This document shows positions 53,648 to 64,000 of a stretch of 64,000 nucleotides of DNA, one piece after another (the first letter of the stretch is position 1; each line of letters opens with the position of its first letter). The position numbers and the translations under genes are program-made. The notes beneath the pieces are model-generated. The model was not told where the DNA came from and searched no databases. It worked only from the letters and a program-made list of their open reading frames with translations. The stretch comes from Septoria linicola (taxonomy: Eukaryota; Ascomycota; Dothideomycetes; Mycosphaerellales; Mycosphaerellaceae): positions 1,178,001-1,242,000 of the forward strand of contig CP099419.1 of the NCBI GenBank assembly GCA_024114885.1, read 5' to 3'.

Positions 53648-55241
53648 CTATACCGCACGCGCAGCCTCGCCGCTGATTGCGCTCTCATTCTCTTCAGCGC
53701 GCTGCTTGCCTCGTCCGATGCCTCCTTCACCAACGCCCATGCGCTTGGCGACATACTGCTGTGCTACGACACCCACTGAAGTGGACAGCAACTCTTCCAT
53801 CCATTCTGCCACCCACTCGCGAGGGTCTACACCACCCGACTGGATGATTTCGAGAATGCTATCTGGCAGAGCACCTTCAACCGATGGCTCAGCGTCAAGC
53901 CATTCTGCCCACTTTTGTGGGAATGGCTGCGAGAGTCCGCGGAAGGAGATGCTGTGCAGGGGATCATGAAGGTAGATGGCGAAGACTACCACATCTTCGC
54001 TCTCATCTTGAGGACTGACGACGCCGGACTCTGACGCCTTTGCTGCTGCTGATTGCGAGTCTTCAGCGAAGAGGTCCTTGTCTACTGTGTAGCTGATAGC
54101 TTGGATAGCAAGGAAGATGTCACTCAATCGCACCGGATTTGTCTCGGAGAGTGTCTCTGTCGCTTGTTTCGCAGCCTCTTCCACGCCTCCCTTGCTGTCG
54201 AAGAATTCCTTTGCATAGCTTTCAGCTTGTACACGTGCTAGACGCGTCCCCTCTTTCAAGCCCACGACAGTGCCCAGACTGCGTTGTCGACCCTCTTCTC
54301 TCCACCACGGCCCGTCTGACCATGCAGCAGTGCCTGAGCCAAGCACGCTGCCTCTGTAGCCTTGCACATCGGAAGAGCTCCGGCCACGAGATTCTGTGCC
54401 GCGTTGAATTACCAGGAGATCGCCTCCCTCGACCTGGTTCATGACGCGGGAGAAGGTACTGTAAATGAGCGGGTCGAGCGAAGGGTAGTTGAGGATGTCG
54501 TGGGTGATGTGTATTTGGAGCCGCTCATGGGCGGATATGGGCGGAGCAATGTGTGAGATGATGGTTGTAAAGGATGACAGGCCTTTCGAGCGCAAGTCAG
54601 TGCCTGTAGTATGTTAGCATATCAGAATGACTGTGAACGGTGCTCAACATACCGAGATGCTGCAGATTCTCTAAATTGGCATTTTGGCGAATCTGTGTCA
54701 CCCACTTCTGGGCCTCTTCGTTGGTCTGGATGTTCTTCGCCAGACTCTCCGCCTGCTTCACGGCAGCACTGGCAATGCTGCCCCAGCTTCCCCACCACCC
54801 TCCACCTCCGCCAGCGGCTTCTTGTGCTTTGGCATCCTCAACCTTCGCATCGGCCTGCAGAGTCTGTGCAGTGTGGAAGCTCCTAGTGCCCTCACCGGAT
54901 GCTCTGGCCTGAGTTTGGCTGACTCTGGCACGATCCTCGCTGCTGTTGCGCTCGCTGCTGCCTTGCGAAGTAGTGGCAGGAGTGTAGTCGGCGGTGCGCT
55001 TCGGACTCTTATTCGTGGCGCTGGTCGTGCTGGAGCTCACTCGTGGAGTGCTAGGTCGCGATGTTGCGGGTTTGGCCTTAACGAGATCTTCTAGGCCGGC
55101 CAATGGATCTTCTTCCTCCTTGTTGCTCTTTGCTGGCGACGTCTTCTTGGCCGTCTTCCCCTTAGATGCCGGCGCAAGTTGATCTTCGACGCCCAGCGAG
55201 TCGAGCTCAGCAAGCAAGTCCTCGTCGGCCTTGCGAGCCAT
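53648..55241 (-). CDS. MTC1: Maintenance of telomere capping protein 1
   Basis: MTC1 is a conserved fungal protein; in yeast it interacts genetically with telomere capping (cdc13) and is found with COPI vesicles. Exons 55241-54653 and 54603-53648 give 514 residues. It begins MARKADEDLLAELDSLGVED, the family hallmark, followed by a Ser/Thr/Lys-rich linker and WWGSWGSIASAAVKQAES with QKWVTQIRQNANLENLQHLG. Across the intron come TDLRSKGLSSFTTIISHIAP, LQIHITHDILNYPSLDPLIY and EGGDLLVIQRG. The 49-nt intron has a GTATGT donor, a GCTAAC branch site and a TACAG acceptor. Length is within the usual range. The molecular function is unknown. Confidence 0.9.
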
Positions 55242-55484
55242 GTCGGTGGAGGGTTTGCGCCGAGTCGTGATAGGCGAGCGAGCTAGTCAGACAATGCTGA
55301 CTGGTTGCAGTTGGGAATATGGAATTGAGACGAGATAGTAGTGAGAGAGGGAGAGAGACTACTGTTTCTTGGTTGTTGTTGTTGTCTAGACTGCTACCGT
55401 TACGCTGTGCTGCGCGGCTCGTCATAAGCGCTCCCTCCCCTGCGTCTGCGTCTTGCTTCCCGCCTTGCCGTCTAGTTACTTCAA

Positions 55485-57277
55485 TCAGCCAACTGTCTTC
55501 CTCTCCTTGTCAACGACATCAACATCCACATTTACACTCTCTGCAGGTCCTCCATCGCTGACAATGAGGCCTTCGGTCGCGACGGCGACACCTCCACTTT
55601 CCGGTCCACGGAAGTGCTTTCTTCCTGTGGTCAGCCACGTCACTAATGCGATCAACATGACAGCTCCCACAGCTGCTGAAGTGTAGTTCATATTTTCACT
55701 GCTCACGGGATACACCGTTGGCAGATTGAACGTGATAGTCGTGAACAGCAAGTAGATGACTGCCACGACATTGAAAGGGATGCTCCACTGTCCCAGACTG
55801 TAAAGACCGCCGATGTGGCGTGCAGGCTGCGATGTGAAGAGCGAAAGCAGTCGAGCAATAAGTGGAAATGCATACGACACGTCTAGGCATTGTCAGCTGT
55901 TGTGAACTGAACACCTCAAGAAAGCTGACTCACAGAATCCCTCGGTAGCAATGGCGATGACAGTGGAGAAGCCTGTGGCAGTTCCAAATTGAATCGCGAT
56001 CAAGCACATTTGCACGAAAACGGCACAGCAAAGTGCATTCACTGGAGAGCAAGTTTTTGAGTCAACCCTACTCAAGAACTTCGAAAACGGCAAGCCGGAG
56101 TCTCGAGCAAAAGCATATATCGATCGTCCTGCAGTCGCAGTCAGACCAAAAGATGCGCCAAAGCCAACGATAGTGATCAGGCTAGCAAGTCCTGTCGCGC
56201 CGGCTGTCGTCGAAGTGGCATGGTAGAAGATCTCCATAATCGGAACACCAGTCGAAGTGCCAGCGATGGTGTCAATGTCTGCGCTCATCGAGTATGAGGC
56301 GGCGATCAGAAACACAAAGCCAGTCACAAATCCAATGTAGACAGACATGACTATGGCTCGCGGTGCTTGTCTTCTGGAGTCCTTGATCTCTTCCGTCATT
56401 CGACTGGCGCTGTCGTAGCAGCACATTCCATAAGAGGCCTGCAGGATGCCGAGCAGAGCTGTGTAAGCCGGAGGCCAGCCTGTAAGATTGACAAAGTCGG
56501 AGAAAACGAAGCTTGAAGGCCTCCTATCGCCATTCATCACCAAGATCGTGACCACAACGATGACGAAACTGGAAATGTTCAGAGCCAGAAACATTTGCGA
56601 CCCTTTGTTCAGCAGCTTGGACCCCCAAACATTGATGATCAGCGAGCTGAGTGCCACAGCCCACGCGATGAGTGGATTATGCCAGCTTCGAATCTCGAAG
56701 TCTCGATTATTCAGATTCGCCAACCCAAGCAAGAAGTTCGCCGACGCCGTGTGACTAGTGGCGCCCATCGCCAGAAGGCCAATGTTCAGGAACCTGCTCA
56801 AATCAGCTGAATGTCAACAGCTTAGCAAGTGAAGCAATTACCAGCCGCAGAGGAAGCTCATCCCCCTTCTCAATTTCTTCGGCGCGAAGACTGCAACCCA
56901 GGAGTATTGTCCACCGGCCACTGGGTAAGCGCTACACATCTCTGCAAGACTGTACGCGACAGAAAGTGTCACGATACAGACACCGATCCAGGACCAGATC
57001 ATGACGGGTGGTCCGCCAGATTGCACGCCAACGATTAGCACACCACTGAGGGCTGTCCACTAGAAGTAGTGGACATAAGTCAGCGACCGTCTCAGACATG
57101 ATGGGTTATGTTCACTGAGACACTCACTGATGTGACAATGCTGAACGAGAAAGCGACAATGCCAGGTAAGGAGAATCCGCGCTTGAGCTCTTGCGTATAG
57201 CCCAGCTCAGCGAGGCGCGACTCTTCAGCGCTGGGAGTCGTGGCTGACAACGAATCTCCACTCTTCTCGACATCCAT
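55485..57277 (-). CDS. APC-superfamily amino acid / GABA permease
   Basis: A twelve-helix permease of 541 residues in four exons: 57277-57128, 57059-56842, 56793-55934 and 55882-55485. The N-terminus has ELGYTQELKRGFSLPGIVAF, the hallmark of the amino-acid/choline (Uga4/Hnm1-like) transporter family, with unwound helix-1 motif FSIVTSWTALSGVLIVG. LAEMCSAYPVAGGQYSWVA and the conserved GILQASYGMCCYDSASRMTE EI region follow, then TATAGRSIYAFARDSGLPF. The tail is cytosolic. The substrate may be GABA, choline or another amino acid. All introns are short with standard borders. Confidence 0.9.
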
Positions 57278-57630
57278 TTTGTGTGATTTTGCACGGACAG
57301 CGGCTGCAGAGAAACCTTCGCTTCCACTTCATTGCTGAACGCAAGAGACGCTCTCGCCGCATCAGTCATAAGGTCACTCAATCCTTATCATGTTGTGGAG
57401 CTGCAAAGCACTTGGCTATGACAGTCGCCTAGCCCTGGAGATAGCAAGCACCTCGTGGCCTGACATTGGCTGCTCCGCGCAACCCGTACCCACACTGGCC
57501 TCGCCTAAACCTAGGAACGAAAGATCAAAAAGCCATACTACAACACTCCTGGACCGACGTGGTTTTCAAAGTGCGATGAACTATGCAATGCTATGGCCAT
57601 TTATGACAATCAATTTAATGGTCGGTATCT
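57278..57630. other. Intergenic region
   Basis: Promoter of the permease and 3' region of the lipase gene. No feature recognised. Confidence 0.45.
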
Positions 57631-58687
57631 CTAGGAGCTCGGAAATGTTGGCGTGAATCCTCCACAGCCTGTCACGTTGATTCCAGGATAGAAGATGTGC
57701 GCAAGATTGATGCCAAACACTCCAATCGCCAACTGAGAGTTGTTGCCTGTTCAATCATTAGCACAGCACACATATCAAAGGGTTCGAGCAAAGAATAGCT
57801 CACAATCACTAGGCTCCTGTCCATAGCACCTAAACGTTGTAGTCGGCCCATCGGCGCCCTTGCGGAACCAGTACTCGCTCCTCGAATGCCTATATCCCTG
57901 AAGCGGACCTAAGACCTGCGGCACACCATCATCCGCATGCGTGACACGATAGTAAGGTCCCTGGTTGGAGTCCGTATTCCCAGACAACTTGTCAACAAAA
58001 TCCGCCCAAGCCTGGTTTCCAGTCCTGAACTCTCCATACGAGTACGCCGCAGAGATATTATAGCCCTGCGACTTCAAGCTCGCGTATGCAAACTTTGTCA
58101 ATGCACCACCGAGTGAGTGGCCTGCAACAATGACTTTGTGGCTTGGGTACGCAGCAATAGCTTGGTCAAGAACTCGCTGAGCTTCAGGCTGGATCGCATT
58201 CCAGGACTTCAGCACTCCCTGATGAACGCGGCATGCTGGGCAATTGACTCCGGCGATCGTGGCGGGCACTTGCGTGGCGGACACATCAGTGAAAAGGTCC
58301 TCAACGCCTGCGGTTCCTGGGAACGCCATGATGAGTTCTCGTCTTGCGTCGTCGCGGAAAAGGGTCATTTCAGTGGTTGGGTCGGCATTGGCGAAGCCTT
58401 GGACTACAGTTCCTTGTGGTGGCATTTGGCATGGTGCTTCGGGGTAGGTTGCGCAGTAGCGGCCGTAGAAGATGAGGGTGTCGTAGAGAGATTGGGAGAC
58501 TGTTGAAGCATTGTCGTTAGTACCGGTAGTTGATCAGAGTGCAGGTGGAGAAGAGGCGAGGCTACACACCCTGAGTCCTAGCCTTTGTCTGTCTAGGCAG
58601 AACGTCAGGCACAGGTCCAGTGACAATAGGTCCAGCAGTAGCAGCAACAATCAGACCAAAGGCCGCGACTCCAGTCTCGAAACGCAT
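57631..58687 (-). CDS. Secreted class 3 lipase / feruloyl esterase-like
   Basis: An extracellular alpha/beta hydrolase of 309 residues in three exons: 58687-58570, 58499-57804 and 57746-57631. The signal peptide is MRFETGVAAFGLIVAATAGP, followed by a propeptide-like stretch to PRQTKAR, which may be KEX2-cut. Lipase_3 landmarks: SLYDTLIFYGRYCATYPEAP, MAFPGT (oxyanion region), HQGVLKSWNAI, VIVAGHSLGGALTKFA (catalytic Ser), HADDGVPQVL (catalytic Asp) and YRHSRSEYWF (catalytic His). Cys are placed for disulfides. The third exon, after a 57-nt intron, supplies the terminal CNNSQLAIGVFGINLAHIFY; reading through the donor would give a shorter, wrong end. The substrate, triacylglycerol or ferulate ester, cannot be decided. 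Confidence 0.9.
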
Positions 58688-59705
58688 ATCGACTGACAGC
58701 AGTAGCAATAGCAATAGCAACAGGTGTAGTTCATCTCGTCAAAAGTGGCGCGAGGCCTACACCACTATTATACACAGACATCTACTGGCGCTGATGAGGC
58801 TCGCTCGTTCGTGCCTCGGACGCCAGGACAGCCCACCCGTCCAGCGGAGCAATAGAGTTGGCTAAGAAGCTGGGTAGTCCTCCGAAGCAGCCAATGCTAG
58901 TTAGTGTGCAAAGAGCGCCCTAGCCGGGCGCCAAGTTCAGTCTTGTGGGTGCCACCGACGATAGTGGTGAATCTTGGTCACTTCTCACTTTTCGAGATCT
59001 TTTTGCTTGCGATGTGTAGAGACGACTCATCACTTCATACCACGTGTGAGGAGAAGTGAAATGATTGATCGCTTCATCAGCTCCATCTACGACACGAGCT
59101 CCCTCCGGGCTTCCGTACAAGTCGTCTTATTACACCTGAACAAAAAGTACACGGTACCTAGCAAAACACAGTCGTCGATCTTTTACGGCTTCTGCGACTA
59201 GCGCTCTGGCACTTTCCATGGCTTCAAGCTCCAAGAGGAAACTGCTTCGCAGCCGGTGCTCCAATGGTGCGAGCCAGCTTATGCAGACTTCGTATTTCTC
59301 CTCGTGGTATATACGAGGTGCTGCTGCTGTCCTCCGATCACTTTCGCGTGACACCGGCGGTGCTAATTGGAAGCTCACATGCTCGGTGTTTGAGAGAGGT
59401 AGAAGTCCACAGGTGCTGCATAGCTGTTACATCACATCGTAAGCTGGAAACATTGCTGCTGCAAAATGCCGCATAGTGAGGATCAAGCGATTATATGCCT
59501 TTTCATATCTATACTTTTCTGTAGTGTTGCGGACGATCGCCATAGGAATTCTGAGCTGTGTATCTCAAGAGTCTGTGCAGCCAACTCCCTAACGTCTCCA
59601 TCATGCAGTGCCACGCCATGCTCTAAGCAAAACCCAAACAAACCGTGCATCCAAAGCACCATAACGCCATCATTCAGCATGAAACATTGCCCTTCCCAGC
59701 GTGCT
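58688..59705. other. Intergenic region, no gene recognised
   Basis: Between the lipase promoter and the 3' end of CDC45. A short (AGTAGC/AGCAAT)-type low-complexity stretch lies at about 58694-58720. No gene seen. Confidence 0.45.
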
Positions 59706-62321
59706 TTACGAAACCACTGTCTTCGAGCTCAGCGCCTCCAGGAACCCGGAGAAGTCCTCTTTTCTCACCTCGACCACACTGTGCTCGAACGAGTCGATCC
59801 TTACTCTCGCCGCAGTCTGCTCGACCACTTCCTGGAATGCTTGGCCAAATCGATTGACAGGACCAGTTTTCTTCCGACGAGCATCCATTTCCTCGTCATC
59901 AGAGTCAGCGTCAGAATCCGAGTCCTCTTCCTCAGTCTCTGGTTCACTCTCGGAGTTTTCATCGTCGTCTGAGTCCAGACCATTGGCAGCGTTGCGCTCT
60001 CGTCGAAGACGTCGTCGCTCTTCCCGCTTTCTTGCAGCAGCAGCCTTCTTTGCTACACGATCTGCTTCTTTGCGCTTCTTCTTCTCCTCGCGTTCCTTGA
60101 TCTCCGCCTTCGATCGAATCTTCTTGCCACTACCATTCCAGCCTGGCCCACCACCAATGCCCACCACGACGTAGACAGAACGGTTCTCATCTAGAGCACC
60201 CAGAACAAGTGCATCATGCTTACCAGCCTTCTTGCCAGACTCTGCTTCGAGCACAGCGACCGCTTCAGCAACCCAGCTTGCAAGCCGTACAAGCGCACCT
60301 GGGTGCGTAAAGACTTGCAGATCCGAGCCTTCGCGAATCACTCCGATGCGGAAGGACCGCAGATGACGAAGGACTTTTTTGCTGATGAGATATGATCCTA
60401 CTCGAAGGATTGCCCTATACAGATCTTGAGCAGCGGGTATGCTCTTCTGCAGAGTCTTAATGCCAGATCGAGGTTCAAGAGCATCGTAGGCGCGGTAGAA
60501 GCGCTGTGTGACATAGTCGGGTACATCTGCAGAGCTGTCTAGGAGGCCAGAGTCCATGCCGTCGTCAGAGCTGTGCGGCGGCGTGGGTAGACTCCGCATT
60601 CGAGCGTTGTAGTTGAAGTCCGTGTTAGGCCGATTGTCATATTTGAGGTCAGGGAACAAGGAGTGGTCAGTGCCCACTTCGAGAATCGCGCCGATCACAA
60701 TCGCCACGTCTTCTGCAGAGAGTGTACCCGCCCAACCCCAGGACCGAACGAATCCCCAATTCTCCATCCCGCGAGCGCCATTGTCACCAGGAACCAGACC
60801 CTCCAGATTGTACTGGGCTGCCCACCTCAGAATTCGTTTTCGAAGAGTCTGTTTGACCTCCGTGTTCATATGCAGATAGCCCTGTCCTGCTTCAGCAAGG
60901 CTGATGCCCATCTTCGCTAGCAGCTTGTGCAGCCTCTTCATGCCTTGGTCATTCCATAAGTGCAGACGTGTTGCAAGGTAAGGCGAATGTCGCATGGCAT
61001 CGTATAGGCTCCAATGTCTGATCAGCAGAAATCGTGGCTCAGGAGAAAGGCGAATGCTGTTGTCTGTAGGACTCCGTGCGGTAGTAGGAATTATTGCTTC
61101 GGAGCTTTGTGATCGCAGTATCTCGGATTCTGGAACTGGGTTGAGACGTCGTACTTCGTCTTGCAAAGTTGCGCGCATGAGATTGATGCGCGGTCCAGCA
61201 CCAGATGGAGACAACAGCATTGCGCTGACACCAACGATTGCCAGCCACAGGAGCTCGTTCTCGTCTCGTCCCACCTCTGAGGCCATGGAGTACATCATGC
61301 TACTTACCGGCTCAGCACCACTCGTTCCTATGTCGTAGTATCTGTCGAGCGTAGCTTCGTGTTTTCGTCTCATTTTCAGGAGCTGCTTCATCTTTTGTCT
61401 CGCGGTGGGCTCCTTTTGCTTTGGTGGCGAAGATGGCATTGTTGGCGGCGTTGAAGTTACATCCAGCTGGCCTGATAATGGATTGCCACCTGGCGAGGAT
61501 GGAATAGGGACAGAGTTGCTCGAATTGCTTCTTCGTCTCCGGCTGGGTCGGCCATGTTCACCATCTGAGTCTGATACGTAGTCCTCCTCGTCGTCAGAGT
61601 CAGAACTTCGCTTACGCTTCTGGCCGCTGTTCGACGGATCGTCCTCTTCATCCTGTCGCGCTTCATCATCGTCCTCATCGTCTGCGACCAGCGCAAGATC
61701 ATCCTCGGTGATCTCAGGCATTTCCTGTAGCGCAAAATATGCCTCCTTCTCAGCCTGCAGGTGCTCTTCCAAATCTCCATCGTCAAACACGATCACACCA
61801 CCTTTGCCGGCTTTGTATGCGTCAGACTTGATTCGTCCTTGGTGCACCCCAGGACGCGTTGCAAGGCTTCCATCTGCCTCCTGCGCCGCAGCCGACGCGC
61901 CAAACACATTTTCGAGATTGTAAGGTCGATGGGAGTCGATGACCCACACTTCCACGCCATGCTCCGCCATGCCTCCCTCGACAATGTCGCCGTCTTCCGT
62001 TCGGCCATGCAAGCCAAGCACTTCCTCCAAGGCTACAGCACCTCCCAGACCCAGACATACAACAGTGCCGCCATCGCCGCCGCATTGACGCGTCAGTGGA
62101 AGCACGAGTTCCTGCCCAAACTTCTGCAAATCTGCGTAGCCCGACACAGGCTGGATCTTGTGCGGAATGAAGTCGCGCTTGAACAGACTCACCAGGATTC
62201 GGGTGGCACATATGCTGTCCACGGTGAGTGCCGTCAGGATCTGGACGGGCGAGGAAGAGGGGTGCGTTGCCTTTCGGAGGTTGACGTAGAGGCTCTCGAG
62301 ATCATCTCTCGGGAGATACAT
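59706..62321 (-). CDS. CDC45: DNA replication factor Cdc45
   Basis: Component of the CMG helicase (Cdc45-MCM-GINS), essential for origin firing and fork movement. An intronless 871-residue protein. The ATG at 62321 begins MYLPRDDLESLYVNLRKA; the frame stays open 145 codons upstream through a pentamer repeat, but the conserved start is here. Landmarks: ALTVDSICATRILVSLFKRD, WVIDSHRPYNLENVFG, the acidic insert EDDLALVADDEDDDEARQDE, MYSMASEVGRDENELLWLAI and FLLIRHWSLYDAMRHSPYLA. QSIPAAQDLYRAILRVGSYL (as KSIPAAQD) and the C-terminal FGQAFQEVVEQTAARVRIDS then follow. A highly charged, KKKRKEADR-type insert with a long Asp/Glu/Ser run separates the last domain from the rest and makes the protein longer than yeast Cdc45. 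Confidence 0.95.
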   Translation of the reverse strand: MYLPRDDLESLYVNLRKATHPSSSPVQILTALTVDSICATRILVSLFKRDFIPHKIQPVSGYADLQKFGQELVLPLTRQCGGDGGTVVCLGLGGAVALEEVLGLHGRTEDGDIVEGGMAEHGVEVWVIDSHRPYNLENVFGASAAAQEADGSLATRPGVHQGRIKSDAYKAGKGGVIVFDDGDLEEHLQAEKEAYFALQEMPEITEDDLALVADDEDDDEARQDEEDDPSNSGQKRKRSSDSDDEEDYVSDSDGEHGRPSRRRRSNSSNSVPIPSSPGGNPLSGQLDVTSTPPTMPSSPPKQKEPTARQKMKQLLKMRRKHEATLDRYYDIGTSGAEPVSSMMYSMASEVGRDENELLWLAIVGVSAMLLSPSGAGPRINLMRATLQDEVRRLNPVPESEILRSQSSEAIIPTTARSPTDNSIRLSPEPRFLLIRHWSLYDAMRHSPYLATRLHLWNDQGMKRLHKLLAKMGISLAEAGQGYLHMNTEVKQTLRKRILRWAAQYNLEGLVPGDNGARGMENWGFVRSWGWAGTLSAEDVAIVIGAILEVGTDHSLFPDLKYDNRPNTDFNYNARMRSLPTPPHSSDDGMDSGLLDSSADVPDYVTQRFYRAYDALEPRSGIKTLQKSIPAAQDLYRAILRVGSYLISKKVLRHLRSFRIGVIREGSDLQVFTHPGALVRLASWVAEAVAVLEAESGKKAGKHDALVLGALDENRSVYVVVGIGGGPGWNGSGKKIRSKAEIKEREEKKKRKEADRVAKKAAAARKREERRRLRRERNAANGLDSDDDENSESEPETEEEDSDSDADSDDEEMDARRKKTGPVNRFGQAFQEVVEQTAARVRIDSFEHSVVEVRKEDFSGFLEALSSKTVVS

Positions 62322-63984
62322 GATGGCCGACTGTCGCGAGGAAGAGAGCCAGTCCAGTCCTGTCCAGTCCAGTCCAGTCCAGGCAGCCTTATCGTGTCTG
62401 GCAACTGCAGCACATTCGTCCAGGCATTGGCAGGAGCGGGCAGCAGTATCACGGTCGACTCGCGTGATCTGCACTTTGAGACGCGTTTGGAAGACGCGTT
62501 GATTATCTGCCTCTTGCTGTTTGTTGTATGCTAGGATAGGATAGGACAGAACAGCACATGTACATTGACTGGTTCGTGTGGCAAGAGTATGCAATAGCTT
62601 TGGTCGTATGCGGTGGTGGTGGAGAGTGCACTGACTGGCTGACTGCTGGTGTGTTGTTCGTTGCTGAGGTGCCACGACGCGACTTGGCCAGAGCTGCAGC
62701 ACGCGCCAGAGCCGTGAAGTCATCTCCGATCTTAAAACAGCTTGGCATTGTCCCACGTGACCCTGCCTTCGACTTCCACCTTCTCAGACGGCAACAACAC
62801 CAACATCACCCCGTGCGAGAATGCTTCGGCACGCGGCAGCACACGACTCATGGCCGTCCTGCATTCGGCACCGCACGGTCGCTCCAGAGCATCGGGAACA
62901 ACCACAAGCACAAGAAAACTGATGTCACCGATGCCGATTCAGCTCAACGTGGACACGACTCGCATCCAGAGCCAGAGCGGCGATCTTGACCTCCTCGCGC
63001 TTGCGGCCGCCAGCCATGACGATGTCGCAAGCGTCATTTTTCGAACTAGAGAGGCAGAATTCCATCTGCTGCTTCCAAGCAAAGCGAATGTGCGAGCGTG
63101 TCAACATGTTCGTCACGCGGCCAGGGTATGCTTGGTGTGTTGTAGCAGTCCCGTCAACCCCAGCTAGGATACCCAAGCTCGCCTTCTGACCTCACCTTTG
63201 TGATCGAATCGACGCGCTGACTCCGCATACTTCAGCCCTTGCAAAGGTCAACAGTCACAAATGTTCTCAATGGCATCAATGCGTTGCATGAATGCCCAAA
63301 CGGCTGCACTGTGCTGGGGCACATCAGCTCATCAAGCTTAGGCGCATGCGACCATTATGCAAGTCACGACTCGGAAATCACCCTCTAAATGCGCGTCTCC
63401 GCGTCCCCGTGCGGTAGGCTAAAGCATGTCTGGCTCACAATCGTTCGTGGTTGGTTTCGTGCGCCCACAATTAGCATCTAATGTCTCTATCCGGCGCCAG
63501 CGAGTCGTTCCTGGATGTGGTCGTTGCTATCCACCTGCGATTGCAAGTCAGCGGCGTTCCAATGCTCTGCTCTGACAGCTTCTGCGGCTTGTACCTGCAG
63601 CACTTGCACTGATCTCCATCGCCCGATGACGCTGGTCGCTCTCGATCGCGACAACCGTGCTGGTTGTGAAAGCGTTACTGAGCTGACTCGGCCTTGTGAG
63701 GAGTTCGGCAAGAGATCTACTCATCACTAGACCTGAGCTCCAAAGCTCCTGCTAGCACGACTTAGGAGGCTGTAGGAGCACTGGTGGTAAGGTGTCCCTG
63801 TTGAGATATTAAAGGGTGGCCCTTCAACCATCCTTCCTTCCACTCAACTACCTCTCAGTAGTCCTCTCTACAGCACCTCTACTGCCAGGAGGTCGTTGTC
63901 GTTCCGAGCCTCTCGACCAGTTCGCCTTGCATGTTGGAACCAGTTCCCATCCCACCATCAACTGAAGGTTTTCACATCAACAAC
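62322..63984. other. Divergent intergenic region CDC45 / right-end gene
   Basis: No supportable gene. Around 62700-63050 frames are open on both strands (for example a minus frame ending at 62737 with VEVEGRVTWDNAKLF), so an unrecognised small spliced gene is possible. The right end looks like a core promoter: ATATTAAA at 63806-63813 and a CT-rich leader at 63827-63880. Confidence 0.4.
62349..62382. repeat. CCAGT pentanucleotide repeat upstream of CDC45
   Basis: About seven copies of CCAGT/CCTGT in a row (62349-62382), starting 28 bases upstream of the CDC45 ATG and probably within its 5' leader or core promoter. Confidence 0.8.
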
Positions 63985-64000
63985 ATGGCCGCTACGACGA
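63985..64000 (+). CDS. Start of an unidentified gene, cut by the window edge
   Basis: An ATG at 63985 in a strong context (CAACAACATGG) reads MAATT before the window ends. About 170 bases upstream is ATATTAAA, followed by a CT-rich leader, the layout of a well-expressed fungal gene. Only five codons are visible, so nothing can be said of the product. Confidence 0.5.

Noticed and set aside
57775..57803. Lipase ending at 57775
   Set aside because: Reading through the GTGAGC donor gives an atypical tail; splicing to 57746 restores the family-like C-terminus with Cys.
1..64000. Transposons, CRISPR arrays, rRNA or prokaryotic operons
   Set aside because: No transposase, reverse transcriptase, long terminal or inverted repeat, regular spacer array or ribosomal RNA segment was seen; all recognisable genes are fungal.

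Overview
This is a filamentous ascomycete (Pezizomycotina) nuclear segment, most likely a dothideomycete. Genes are dense and lie on both strands. Introns are mostly 45-100 nt with GT-AG borders and often a visible CTAAC-type branch site. Protein families are typically fungal (Zn2Cys6 factors, RTA1, Pth11-like rhodopsin domain, MFS, reticulon, MTC1, IEC3). The species placement is inferred from these features only. I saw no bacterial features, transposon, CRISPR array, tRNA or rRNA. Exon coordinates were derived by hand from splice signals, frame continuity and family resemblance. Each spliced model in the feature list closes in frame to a stop, except the genes at 12711 and 30595, discussed below.

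Layout. 1-3.0 kb: first exon of MBF1 (minus) and an unknown coiled-coil protein. 3.3-15.6 kb: an accessory-looking stretch with a compact UPC2-like Zn2Cys6 factor, an RTA1 membrane protein, a DHA1 drug transporter, a Pth11-like seven-helix protein, a fungal-only protein with frame breaks and a second Zn2Cys6 factor. 16-18 kb: a small Cys-rich ORF and a protein with a J-like C-terminus. 19-26.3 kb: NADP-isocitrate dehydrogenase with dual-targeting signals, RACK1 with a probable intronic U24 snoRNA, a tandem pair of unknown paralogues, a nucleolar RRM protein and INO80 subunit IEC3. 26.5-29.6 kb: two striking unknown genes tail to tail, one with four tandem Zn2Cys6-like clusters and one encoding a secreted precursor with five repeats and dibasic sites. 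30.6-35.8 kb: DNA topoisomerase II, with an apparent one-base deletion in the ATPase region. 36.7-44.6 kb: a class II aldolase, an unknown protein, a reticulon, an omega-like GST and an MFS transporter. 47-52.7 kb: a PHD-finger protein, a Ser/Thr-rich single-pass membrane protein and a C2H2 factor. 53.6-62.3 kb: MTC1, an APC permease, a secreted class 3 lipase and CDC45. The last bases begin another gene.

The housekeeping genes (TOP2, CDC45, IEC3, RACK1, IDP1, MBF1) show no operon-like order. The 3.3-15.6 kb block (regulators, exporter, receptor-like protein) could work together in response to a chemical, but no biosynthetic backbone enzyme is visible. The best candidates for something undescribed are the four-cluster protein (26507-28135), the repeat precursor (28364-29632) and the paralogous pair (22304-23327).
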